From the NCBI GenBank assembly GCA_964541895.1, contig CAZISM010000080.1, positions 1-25,317 of the forward strand: DNA of 25,317 nucleotides, given 5' to 3'. Shown one piece after another: positions 1 through 6,167 of the stretch. The stretch comes from CAZISM01 sp964541895 (GTDB lineage: Bacteria > Zhuqueibacterota > Zhuqueibacteria > Residuimicrobiales > Residuimicrobiaceae). The notes under the pieces were generated by a model, which was not told the DNA's origin, did not search any database, and saw only the letters and a program-made list of their open reading frames with translations. The translations under genes and the position numbers were made by a program. How positions within the stretch are numbered: the stretch's first letter is position 1; every line of letters begins with the position of its first letter.

Positions 1-531
1 CGGTGATCCGAGTTGGGTACGGTAAATGGCGCGGTTGCGGCGCGAAAGTTCATGATCTTATCCGGGGAGATCTGCCGAATGAGCGATGTTTATCATTTTC
101 GTAAGAACCGGTAAGGGCCCAACCGGTCTATCAAGGCCCAGGCGTATGACAGCTATCGGTCATACGAGCCGCAAGGGACACGAAAGAGGATAGCACCCGA
201 AAGTGAGGAACACAGCAGCGCGTATGGTAACATGCGCGATAATTCGGCAAAAGTCAGCAGATGGCATAGTAGCCGAACGCCTGATCTAATAATCAGGACA
301 TGGTGAAGGCCGGAACAATATGGTCAAGGAGGAGCACTATCCTGCTCGATATCGGACATTCACCCTCGACCGAGGGTGTCCGAGCGGCGCAGAGATAACC
401 GCCAGCCTGGTTGATGTGAAAGAACGATCTTTTACATTAGATGAGAGATCATCCTGTATTGAACCGCCGGATGCGGTCCCGCATGTCCGGTGGTATGGGG
501 AGGGCGAGGGAGAGCCTCGCCCTTACCCGAT
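1..531 (+). mobile_element. Group II intron, 3' part, no reverse transcriptase gene (5' end outside window)
   Basis: The stretch is rich in hairpins and has no convincing reading frame. Domain I-III-like material includes a hairpin at about 283-300 with CCTGAT/ATCAGG arms and the block 'cagatggcatagtagccg', which resembles the end of domain I in bacterial introns. A ribosome-binding-like 'aaggagga' near 325 sits where a maturase gene would normally start in domain IV, but only about 130 bases separate it from domain V, so the gene is missing. A 76-codon frame at 320-550 does not resemble a reverse transcriptase. Domains V and VI follow (separate entry). The AC-CGC-C domain V stem suggests the CGC catalytic triad known from group IIC introns. 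The intron lies on the plus strand, opposite to the integron cassettes. The class and the position of the 5' end are inference. Confidence 0.75.
461..531 (+). ncRNA. Group II intron domains V and VI with 3' splice site
   Basis: Domain V is 461-494, 34 bases, the usual length. An eight-pair lower stem (ACCGCCGG with CCGGTGGT) is followed by a two-base GT bulge and an upper AUGCG/CGCAU stem. Domain VI is 495-531, a stem of GGGCGAGG with CCTCGCCC closed by GAGA. A525 is unpaired about seven bases from the 3' end, as expected for the branch-point adenosine. The intron should end in CGAT at 531, giving a 3' exon that starts TGGCA. The tetraloop of domain V is not a GNRA loop here, which may mean reduced activity. 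Confidence 0.8.
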
Positions 532-574
532 TGGCATAGTATTCAGATAGACGCACGAAAACAGAAAAAATACC

Positions 575-605
575 TTGTGCGAAACAGCATAATTACGTAC
601 ATTAT
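575..605 (+). promoter_or_regulatory. Candidate promoter and operator of the phd/relE pair at 629
   Basis: TTGTGC (575-580), a 17-base spacer and TACATT (598-603) form a plausible sigma-70-type promoter. An imperfect palindrome with ATAAT/ATTAT arms around TACGTAC (589-605) overlaps the -10 element, a usual place for antitoxin autorepression. The cassette would thus carry its own promoter, needed because the genes face against normal cassette direction. The promoter call rests on motif matching only. Confidence 0.4.
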
Positions 606-628
606 AACGCCCTAATAAAGGATCTTTT

Positions 629-904
629 ATGTACAATATTGACATTAGAAACATCACTCCCCTGACCGATTTTCGCAACAATATCAAAAAATACCTGGAA
701 GAGATTAGTATTCATAAGAAGCCCATAATTTTAACCCAGCATGGCAAGAGTGCAGCTGTGATTATGGATGCTGAAAAATACCAGGAAATGCAAGATCAAA
801 TAGACTTTATGAGAAAAGTTACTCTCGGTCTTGAAGATTACCGTGAAGGTCGTACTGTGCCTGCCGATGATGTCTTTGACGAGATCGATCAGATATTAAG
901 CTGA
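629..904 (+). CDS. Phd/YefM-family antitoxin
   Basis: A 91-residue protein of the usual Phd/YefM length. It should be a DNA-binding antitoxin that neutralises the toxin encoded just downstream and represses their shared promoter. The N-terminal fold is recognisable: 'ITPLTDFRNNIKKYLEEI' followed by 'PIILTQHGKSAAVIMDAEKY', the strand-turn-helix segment typical of YefM. The C-terminal part (about residues 55-91) is acidic, as expected for the toxin-wrapping tail. AAAGGA six bases before the ATG supports the start. Only 11 bases separate it from the toxin gene. In the integron reading it belongs to cassette 3 and points against normal cassette direction. Confidence 0.92.
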   Translation: MYNIDIRNITPLTDFRNNIKKYLEEISIHKKPIILTQHGKSAAVIMDAEKYQEMQDQIDFMRKVTLGLEDYREGRTVPADDVFDEIDQILS

Positions 905-915
905 GCGAGGTACTT

Positions 916-1200
916 GTGAAAATCATTTTTTCAAAAGGCGCTCAAAGAGATTTGATCGATACGGTAAAATATATTTCAAAGGATAAACCGAAAGCTGCAC
1001 TTAATTGGGCCACTGAAATTAAGACATCTGTCATGAAACTTGGCGATTACCCCCGTATGGGCAGAATCGTACCCGAGTTTTCGGATGAAAGTATTCGAGA
1101 GATAATCAAAGGTCAATATAGAATCGTCTATAAAATCGACATTGAATCGGATACTATCGCTATACTCGCCGTTCATCACTCAAAAAAACTTTTATCATAA
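916..1200 (+). CDS. RelE/ParE-family toxin
   Basis: A 94-residue protein with a GTG start, preceded by GAGG at five bases. Family signature segments are visible: 'YPRMGRIVPEF' near residue 46, 'IREIIKGQYRIVYKI' near residues 60-75 and the terminal 'ILAVHHSKK'. RelE/ParE toxins are small folds that either cut mRNA on the ribosome or poison gyrase. The RxVPE plus RIVYxI pattern is shared with ParE-like proteins, so the target cannot be decided from sequence. It is co-transcribed with the upstream antitoxin. Nothing suggests truncation. Confidence 0.9.
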   Translation: MKIIFSKGAQRDLIDTVKYISKDKPKAALNWATEIKTSVMKLGDYPRMGRIVPEFSDESIREIIKGQYRIVYKIDIESDTIAILAVHHSKKLLS

Positions 1201-1221
1201 GTCTCCTCTGTCACCAGGTAC

Positions 1222-1350
1222 TGCCAACCCCAAAACCCCTCAACGGTGCGCACCGGAGAAATATCATGCGCATCCCAGATAAAATTCGAAAACTAGAGAA
1301 TTTTTAAACGCGGCACAGAACTGCGCATCCGTTGCAGGTGATTGTTGGCA
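1222..1350 (-). repeat. attC-like recombination site of the mazEF cassette (attC2)
   Basis: Read on the minus strand, the site begins with TGCCAAC (1344-1350) and ends with GTTGGCA (1222-1228), a perfect inverted core pair. Inside are long arms, plus-strand 1241-1252 (CAACGGTGCGCA) and 1322-1334 (TGCGCATCCGTTG). They pair over 12 bases with a single extra T at 1328 on one strand. One-sided extra bases are the hallmark that lets integron integrase tell the strands of attC apart. The site lies just downstream of mazF, as an attC should. The core-to-arm spacers (12 and 9) are longer than the classic five. A direct 9-base match (TGCGCATCC) at 1267-1275 and 1322-1330 is also present. Confidence 0.65.
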
Positions 1351-1371
1351 CCTGGTTCCTGAGCGCTGAAT

Positions 1372-1707
1372 TTAAATTTGCAAAAGCAGTGAAATTTTCT
1401 CGATGACCTGTTCTATTACTGAGATAGGCATTTTACAAACAAATTGCGCTTCACGTACTTGCCAATCAAGATTTTTTATTTGATCCGCAAGGATAACCCC
1501 GGAAACAGGAAAACCGTTTGGGATTTTAACTTCAAAAGGATATTTTTTTTCTTGAGAAGTCGTTGGACAACAGATTAAAAGACCTGTTTTCGAATTATAC
1601 TTTAACGGGGAGAGAACGATCGCAGGACGACGCCCTGCTTGTTCATGACCTCTTTGAGGATTTAGCATAATCCAAATAATATCGCCACGATCAGGTTCAT
1701 AGTTCAT
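1372..1707 (-). CDS. mazF: MazF/PemK-family toxin (endoribonuclease)
   Basis: A 111-residue protein of the usual MazF length. MazF toxins cut mRNA at short sequence motifs. The opening 'DRGDIIWIMLNPQRGHEQAGRRPAIVLSP' has the family's beta strand, the conserved RP in 'GRRPAIVLSP' and the loop before it. 'LLICCPTTSQ' supplies the conserved Thr/Ser region and 'VILADQIKNLDW' is the standard third block. The ATG overlaps the antitoxin stop codon by four bases (ATGA), which implies translational coupling. It is the second gene of an integron cassette, closed by the attC-like site 22 bases past its stop codon. Confidence 0.93.
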   Translation of the reverse strand: MNYEPDRGDIIWIMLNPQRGHEQAGRRPAIVLSPLKYNSKTGLLICCPTTSQEKKYPFEVKIPNGFPVSGVILADQIKNLDWQVREAQFVCKMPISVIEQVIEKISLLLQI

Positions 1708-1946
1708 AACAATTCTTTTCCAACTGGTTTGCCAAAACTGATTTCGCTGTGAACTGTGGATTCGTCAATTTTTTCTAGTAAAGCATCAAGCAATTTAGCA
1801 CGATCTTTGACTGGAACGAGAATTATTTTTCCATCCTGTATCGAGATTTGGACATCCGAGCCATTCTCAATTCCAGTTTGTTCCGCAAATGCTTTTGGCA
1901 AGCGAACAGCGAGACTATTTCCCCATTTTTGAATTTTTGTTTCCAT
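1704..1946 (-). CDS. mazE: MazE-type antitoxin (AbrB/SpoVT fold)
   Basis: An 80-residue protein that opens 'KIQKWGNSLAVRLPKAFAEQ', the classic swapped-hairpin DNA-binding signature of MazE. It continues with 'VQISIQDGKIILVP'. The acidic C-terminal third (about residues 45-80) should bind MazF. The ATG at 1946 is chosen because TAAGGA precedes it by about six bases and the signature begins right there. A longer frame to 2009 runs through the promoter and palindrome and is unlikely to be translated. It forms an ATGA overlap with mazF. Confidence 0.92.
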   Translation of the reverse strand: METKIQKWGNSLAVRLPKAFAEQTGIENGSDVQISIQDGKIILVPVKDRAKLLDALLEKIDESTVHSEISFGKPVGKELL

Positions 1947-1968
1947 TTTTGTCCTTATAGTTAGTTGC

Positions 1969-2009
1969 GTATCTACATAGAAGATACACAAAATCTTGGC
2001 AGATTGCAA
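1969..2009 (-). promoter_or_regulatory. mazEF promoter with palindromic operator
   Basis: On the minus strand TTGCAA (2004-2009), a 17-base spacer and TATCTT (1981-1986) make a good promoter, and transcription would start about 28 bases before mazE. A perfect palindrome GTATCT-N7-AGATAC (1969-1987) lies over the -10 box. MazE/MazF complexes are known to repress their own operons, so this is a strong operator candidate. It lies inside the cassette. Confidence 0.6.
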
Positions 2010-2037
2010 GTGCTTTAGATAAGAAATGCTTTAAGGA

Positions 2038-2117
2038 TGCCAACGCGAGCATAACCGGTACCGAGGTGGTTGGGAACAGGGAGGGGAGGCGGTATCCGGT
2101 TAATGCCTGTGTTATAC
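2038..2117 (-). repeat. attC-like recombination site of the first phd/relE cassette (attC1)
   Basis: Read on the minus strand, the site runs from GTATAAC (plus 2111-2117) to GTTGGCA (plus 2038-2044). Four-base spacers on both sides lead into long arms. Plus-strand 2049-2063 (GCATAACCGGTACCG) pairs with 2090-2106 over 15 bases, leaving one extra T and one extra A on the second arm only. This layout (core, short spacer, arm with one-sided extra bases, loop) is that of an integron attC of about 80 bases. The GTATAAC core pairs poorly with GTTGGCA. It pairs better with the GTTGCCCC found at the other end of the same cassette (2824-2831), as expected because the outer core bases come from the neighbouring cassette. 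It starts 21 bases past the toxin stop codon. Confidence 0.7.
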
Positions 2118-2137
2118 CCCTGTTAGCATCTTCAAAA

Positions 2138-2443
2138 TCAAATCCTACCTTTGAATTTCTCTTTTTTAGGTAATTTTTGCTTAGAATGTCGAACGGTAAG
2201 AATATCAACTTCATTTTTTAAGATTCGATATATAATTCGATAATTACCAAAAAGAATTTCCCGAATATCTGAACGATCTATTTCAGGGACAGGACGTCCG
2301 CTTAAGGGAAATGCTTCAATTCTTTCAACTTTGCTGAAGACATCGTCGATCCGCTTAATGGAAGCTTCTGGGCTTTCCTCTGCGATATAATCAGCTATTT
2401 CATTTATTCGCTCGATAGCTAAAGGCGACCAAATAATTTTCAT
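2138..2443 (-). CDS. RelE/ParE-family toxin
   Basis: A 101-residue protein with the ParE/RelE pattern: 'IIWSPLAIERINEIADYIAEESP' at the N-terminus, 'FPLSGRPVPEIDRSDIREILFGNYRIIYRI' in the middle and 'VDILTVRHSKQKLP' at the end. It is related to the toxin at 916-1200, but the two are clearly diverged, so this is not a recent duplication. The ATG overlaps the antitoxin stop by four bases. The tail after 'RHSKQ' is basic (KLPKKEKFKGR). The precise target (mRNA or gyrase) cannot be told. Confidence 0.9.
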   Translation of the reverse strand: MKIIWSPLAIERINEIADYIAEESPEASIKRIDDVFSKVERIEAFPLSGRPVPEIDRSDIREILFGNYRIIYRILKNEVDILTVRHSKQKLPKKEKFKGRI

Positions 2444-2721
2444 CTATGCTGCCTTGATTTAACAATTGTTTTTGCTTTCTTATGATCAATGCCGAGCCCG
2501 TCCGCGAGTTGTTTTTCGGCAAGATGAATATCTGAAAGCAGTTCAATTTTCTGCATTAGGGCTTCGTATTCAGCGACGTCGAGAAGAATTGCTGCACTTT
2601 TGCCTCTTTGGGTGATAACGACAGGCCGTTTGGTTTCACGCACTTTTTCGATAAATGAAGCTACATTTGCACGAAATTCCGACAAAGGATGAATATCTTC
2701 ATCTAATTGGATTCTGGACAT
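2440..2721 (-). CDS. Phd/YefM-family antitoxin
   Basis: A 93-residue protein beginning 'MSRIQLDEDIHPLSEFRAN'. The YefM-type core 'PVVITQRGKSAAILLDVAEYEAL' covers about residues 33-55, followed by a helical tail. The start at 2721 is preferred because AAGGAG lies about nine bases upstream. A longer frame to 2778 would begin inside the operator and lacks a ribosome site. It should inhibit the following toxin and repress the operon. It is the cassette next to the integrase. Confidence 0.92.
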   Translation of the reverse strand: MSRIQLDEDIHPLSEFRANVASFIEKVRETKRPVVITQRGKSAAILLDVAEYEALMQKIELLSDIHLAEKQLADGLGIDHKKAKTIVKSRQHR

Positions 2722-2734
2722 AAGGTTAACTCCT

Positions 2735-2778
2735 TTGTACTTTAAATTGTAAAATAAGGCGTACATTAGAAAGTACAA
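2735..2778 (-). promoter_or_regulatory. Operator/promoter of the phd/relE cassette
   Basis: Perfect nine-base arms TTGTACTTT (2735-2743) and AAAGTACAA (2770-2778) are separated by 26 bases, with a further GTAC at 2761-2764 between them. On the minus strand TTGTAC can serve as a -35 box, with an AT-rich ATTTTA 17 bases on. Paired operators spaced like this are common for Phd-type antitoxins, where toxin bridges two antitoxin dimers. The promoter boxes are weaker evidence than the repeat. Confidence 0.5.
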
Positions 2779-2823
2779 TAGATTTCATTGAAAGGCAAGT
2801 ATTATAATAAAGAACAAGTCCCA

Positions 2824-2831
2824 GGGGCAAC
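2824..2831 (-). other. Proposed attI / first-cassette junction
   Basis: On the minus strand the sequence reads GTTGCCCC, a GTT-type core. Its complement GGGGCAAC matches the CAGGGG...AAC at the inner core of attC1, so the circular cassette would have paired ends. This places the cassette boundary between 2830 and 2831 and gives cassette 1 a length of about 787 bases. Only about 50 bases then separate the junction from integrase coding sequence, closer than in well-studied integrons. Confidence 0.45.
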
Positions 2832-2962
2832 TTGATTTCTGCAGCAAATATCATCACCCCGCTTCAGCAGCTGCAAGTCTGCCCCCATTTCTCAAAAAAC
2901 TCGCGGAGAAAAAGCAGTCCGATGCACAAAGAGGTGCAGCTGAAAAAGCTGTCAAATCGTTC

Positions 2963-4054
2963 TTGCAGTTGGTTTCGGAGCGCAAACAATCCACACCACC
3001 TGCTATGGCGAGCGCTCCTTCGGCAAATTCAAACCAGCCGGCTACGGCGCCCAAAGCCTCTCAATGCAAATCCGGCAGTTGGGCGGACGAGTTTAATCGT
3101 CTGGCTGAAGCGATCAAGCTGCGTCACTATTCCCCTAAAACTCTGAAATCCTATCGTGTTTGGGTTAGCAAATTCCAGGCATTCGTGAGGAGCAAGGAAC
3201 CGCCATCTCTGGAATCACAGGATGCTAAATCGTTTATTACCTGGCTGGCGGTGAAAAGGCAAGTCTCCGCTTCTACCCAAAACCAGGCCTTTAATGCGCT
3301 GTTATTCTTTTACCGCCATGTCCTGAAAAAAGAGTATGGCGATTTTTCCGACGTGTCTCGGGCTAAAGAAACGAAATATGTTCCGGCTGTCTTATCCCGC
3401 AAAGAGATCGACGCCATTATAAAGAATCTGGATTACCCCTACAACCTGCTGGTCAAGTTGTTGTACGGCTGCGGCCTGCGCTTGAATGAAGCGCTGAATC
3501 TGCGCGTTCGTGATTTCGATTTTGAGGAAGGGATCGTCACTATTTTCGGCAAGGGCGGCAAATTTCGCAAGGTATTGCTGCCGAAAAAGATACTTGCGGA
3601 TTTGACCGGTCATCTGGAGCGTTTGGACAAGCTTTATCAGCGCGACCTGGAAGCCGGATTGCATGGCGTGTTCATGCCGGATCTGATGGAGGAAAAACAT
3701 AAAAACAGCGCTCGCGAATTTGCCTGGCAATTTTGCTTTCAAGCCAAACACATGACGCTGGTGCCGTCAGACAAAACGTACCGCCGTTATCATCTGCATG
3801 AAACCCATGTACTAAAAGCGGTCAAAACCGTTGCTGCTCAGGCTCGCATCGTCAAAAACGCCACTCCGCATACGTTCCGGCACAGCTTTGCCACCCATCT
3901 GCTCAAAGCCGGTTATGACATTCGCACCATTCAAGAACTTTTCGGCCACAACGATGTACGCACCACCATGATCTATAGCCATGCCCTGCGGGCAACCCAG
4001 CCCAAAGAGGTAAAGAGCCCATATGATTTGAATCCGGACGATGGTTTCGCTTGA
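2963..4054 (+). CDS. intI: Integron-type tyrosine recombinase (IntI family)
   Basis: A 363-residue recombinase that should cut and join attI and attC sites. The core-binding domain covers about residues 40-125 ('AIKLRHYSPKTLKSYRVWVSKF'). The catalytic domain has all expected residues: R173 in 'GCGLRLNEAL', a lysine in 'FGKGGKFRKV', H303 and R306 in 'TPHTFRHSFATHLL', H329 in 'LFGHNDV' and Y338 in 'TTMIYSH'. Between these, 'GVFMPDLMEEK...AREFAWQF' (about 235-257) matches the extra block that separates integron integrases from XerC/XerD. The start is uncertain: 2963 is TTG without a clear ribosome site. The same frame stays open upstream to 2792 and encodes a convincing 'LPPFLKKLAEKKQ' segment from about 2879 with no ATG. 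The gene faces away from the cassettes, as integron integrase genes do. Confidence 0.9.
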   Translation: MQLVSERKQSTPPAMASAPSANSNQPATAPKASQCKSGSWADEFNRLAEAIKLRHYSPKTLKSYRVWVSKFQAFVRSKEPPSLESQDAKSFITWLAVKRQVSASTQNQAFNALLFFYRHVLKKEYGDFSDVSRAKETKYVPAVLSRKEIDAIIKNLDYPYNLLVKLLYGCGLRLNEALNLRVRDFDFEEGIVTIFGKGGKFRKVLLPKKILADLTGHLERLDKLYQRDLEAGLHGVFMPDLMEEKHKNSAREFAWQFCFQAKHMTLVPSDKTYRRYHLHETHVLKAVKTVAAQARIVKNATPHTFRHSFATHLLKAGYDIRTIQELFGHNDVRTTMIYSHALRATQPKEVKSPYDLNPDDGFA

Positions 4055-4644
4055 CGATTTCCCAGCCGAGATAGGAGCCCTGGCGTGATGGTGCGTCTAT
4101 GGCCGGCCGATAGGAGAACAATCTGCAAGCGAGTCCAGTCAATAACTGATGGACCGCGAACATGGCGAATGTTCGAGAATGACTTTTGCTGGCTTAAATT
4201 CTGCCTGGATACATCCAAGCTGTTCGCATCTCGATAGAATGAGTCAAAATTCTTTGACATTATTATCGGCGATTGCTTGAAGGGCGGCGTGTGGCATGTT
4301 GAATTCGGCTGGCCCTGCCTATTCTCTGCACGGCAGTAACGCGATTGCTGTCTTCCAATGGTATTTCTACCCATACTGGATCAGCTCAGCAGGATTGCAG
4401 AACTCTGGTACCATTTTATAGCAGTTTAAAAGTGATAAAGCCACCAATGTGAGGTTGGCATTCCACCCTGTTAACACAGCCAGTGGGAATTCCATTCTAT
4501 TTAAGCAAATGCGCTTATGAGCGGTTTCGATTTCGTCACCATAGCCGCCGATATCGAAACCGCTGCAGCAAAAGGCACTAAAGACAGCCGTTCTTACTAA
4601 AAAATCCAAATCTACGCGTGATTTGTAAGCTGCTCTGCTTACCA
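4055..4644. other. No gene recognised between integrase and peptide cluster
   Basis: Open frames of 86-133 codons exist on the minus strand here, but their translations show no domain, signal or compositional logic and lack ribosome sites. No attC-like structure or strong terminator was found. The stretch may be decayed sequence from past insertions. Confidence 0.5.
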
Positions 4645-4995
4645 TCAATAGATGGTGCTGATGTGACAATCACCGCTACCATAACTCCATGAGCCGTTGT
4701 CTATGTTACAATAGCAAACCCATCTGCAAATGCCATTTCTTGCAGCATAGCCGGAAGCATCACATGGACCACACCCGATTATAGAGTACGGGCAAAGATT
4801 GTCCACGCCTCCACAAGAAGTCCAAACCCACGCCTTGCGTGCGGCATGTGCTGAATTTTGAATTATGCCAAGTCGAAGAGAAATCGTTTTGCCAGTAATG
4901 GTCCCATCATTTTTTGATGTAGTGGTGAGGTTAACGGCAGACAGGAGAAGTATTGCTGACATAGCTGCTTTTTTAATAAAAATTGAACGATTCAT
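4645..4995 (-). CDS. Small exported cysteine-rich protein (unknown family)
   Basis: A 116-residue protein with an AAGGAG ribosome site about eight bases before ATG. An N-terminal hydrophobic stretch after two lysines (residues 8-23, 'KKAAMSAILLLSAVNL') looks like a signal peptide. A polar stretch to about residue 51 ends 'NSAHA', a possible second processing point. The C-terminal 60 residues hold eight cysteines (61, 68, 75, 78, 90, 94, 96, 110), many glycines and four tryptophans (56, 58, 92, 103), consistent with four disulfides. The layout (signal, leader-like stretch, Cys-rich tail, beta-propeller neighbour) recalls NVEALA-type peptides of Bacteroidetes, but I see no NVEALA motif. It is the last gene of a leftward cluster with redox-type proteins. 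The function is unknown. Confidence 0.75.
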   Translation of the reverse strand: MNRSIFIKKAAMSAILLLSAVNLTTTSKNDGTITGKTISLRLGIIQNSAHAARKAWVWTSCGGVDNLCPYSIIGCGPCDASGYAARNGICRWVCYCNIDNGSWSYGSGDCHISTIY

Positions 4996-5044
4996 ATTCA
5001 GCTCTCCTTGTTATGATTGTTAGTTGACAACTACTATTATGAAG

Positions 5045-6154
5045 TCATTGTTGTGGTGAGCGTTCTTCAACAAATATTGAACTGATATCGTAAGCAACAT
5101 AATGATTATCAATTGATTTCATTTGGATATATTGAATATGTTTAGTTGTTTTGTCCATAGAGTCCGCCAAACTTGGCTGATATTTGCTTATAGTGATTGT
5201 TCTATCAGCCTTGCGTGAAATCTGTAAATTGCCCTGAGTAAATAAAGTTAACAACAAATCACCGTTTTGTAAAATATTCGGATCACGAAAAAGCTGTATT
5301 CCACCAAAGTTAGCGTGTCTTTCTTTGCGAAAAATCTCTGACTCTTTAAGTATCTTGTGGATGGCTTCTGATTCGAAATGTATCTTTTCAATTAATAAAC
5401 CGTTATAGTCATAAATCCAAATTTTTGGATACATCATAAAAATACAATAGATGAATTCATGGCCGGGTTTTGCAGCTATCCAAAACGGCTCTCTGTCAAT
5501 GTATGATGCTCTGATTCTCTTCAAGACAAAATCATCGTCTTTTGATATAGAGCCAATTTTATTTATTTCATTTCCAAGACTATCCTGGATTAGAAGCATA
5601 TAATTCATTCCGGGATCATCCATCGAGTTGGGTTTTGTTATGATTTGACCATTATCTGCAACGGCGAAACAGCCCCCATCTGCGCTGGCGTTATTGATAC
5701 CTCGAACGTAACGACCATTGCGATCAAAAAGTTGCAGTCTCAAGCCACAAATGTCTGCAAGATAAAGATATTGATTCGTTTGAAATGTATGTTCAGAGGG
5801 ATCTACAAACTCTCCCGGTCCGCTCCCGGGTCCACCGATGGAGCGTATATATTTTCCTTCATATGTCAGCTGGACTAATCTTTTATTCATAAAATCGAAA
5901 ACAAAAAGGGTTGAGTCCGGACCTTTGTTCAAGTTTCTGATAAAAGGGATAAAATGATCCTTTAGCGAAGGATCTTGCTCATACCAGGTGTTTGAGTATA
6001 TCTTTTTTAATACTTTTTTAATGACCTTGATGTTGTTCTGAATCTGATCCAAGTTGATGACAGTTTCTGCATGAGATGTGATCGTCTTTGATTTCTTGGT
6101 GCATGCAGATAGGCCTAGTAAACAGGTCATGATAAATACAATTGATTGTTTCAC
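5045..6154 (-). CDS. Six-bladed beta-propeller lipoprotein
   Basis: About 369 residues. With a GTG start at 6154 the protein begins with a short signal and a lipobox LSAC, placing the lipid-bearing cysteine at residue 18. GTG is preferred over the ATG two codons earlier because AGAGG lies eight bases before GTG but only two before ATG. Repeated 'LFVFD', 'LYLADICGLRLQLFDRNGRYVRGI' and especially 'IGGPGSGPGEF' are NHL/six-bladed propeller signatures. Such lipoproteins (BF4221/DUF4934-like) are common in Bacteroidetes beside small NVEALA-type peptides. It starts 13 bases after the thioredoxin-like gene stop and ends 49 bases before the Cys-rich gene, so they look like one operon. It is likely surface or periplasmic; its ligand is unknown. 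Confidence 0.85.
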   Translation of the reverse strand: MKQSIVFIMTCLLGLSACTKKSKTITSHAETVINLDQIQNNIKVIKKVLKKIYSNTWYEQDPSLKDHFIPFIRNLNKGPDSTLFVFDFMNKRLVQLTYEGKYIRSIGGPGSGPGEFVDPSEHTFQTNQYLYLADICGLRLQLFDRNGRYVRGINNASADGGCFAVADNGQIITKPNSMDDPGMNYMLLIQDSLGNEINKIGSISKDDDFVLKRIRASYIDREPFWIAAKPGHEFIYCIFMMYPKIWIYDYNGLLIEKIHFESEAIHKILKESEIFRKERHANFGGIQLFRDPNILQNGDLLLTLFTQGNLQISRKADRTITISKYQPSLADSMDKTTKHIQYIQMKSIDNHYVAYDISSIFVEERSPQQ

Positions 6155-6167
6155 AACCATATCCTCT

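Noticed and set aside
320..550. 76-codon frame possibly encoding a maturase remnant
   Set aside because: It overlaps domains V and VI of the intron and has no reverse transcriptase or maturase motif. At most it marks where the gene used to start.
2832..3146. Plus-strand frame beginning TTG ATT TCT that could be the real integrase start
   Set aside because: It is in a different frame from the integrase, and its translation does not resemble the family, whereas the integrase frame does from about 2879.
4055..4669. Minus-strand frames that might be further cassettes
   Set aside because: No attC-like site was found on this side and no protein-like features; integron cassettes are expected on the other side of the integrase.
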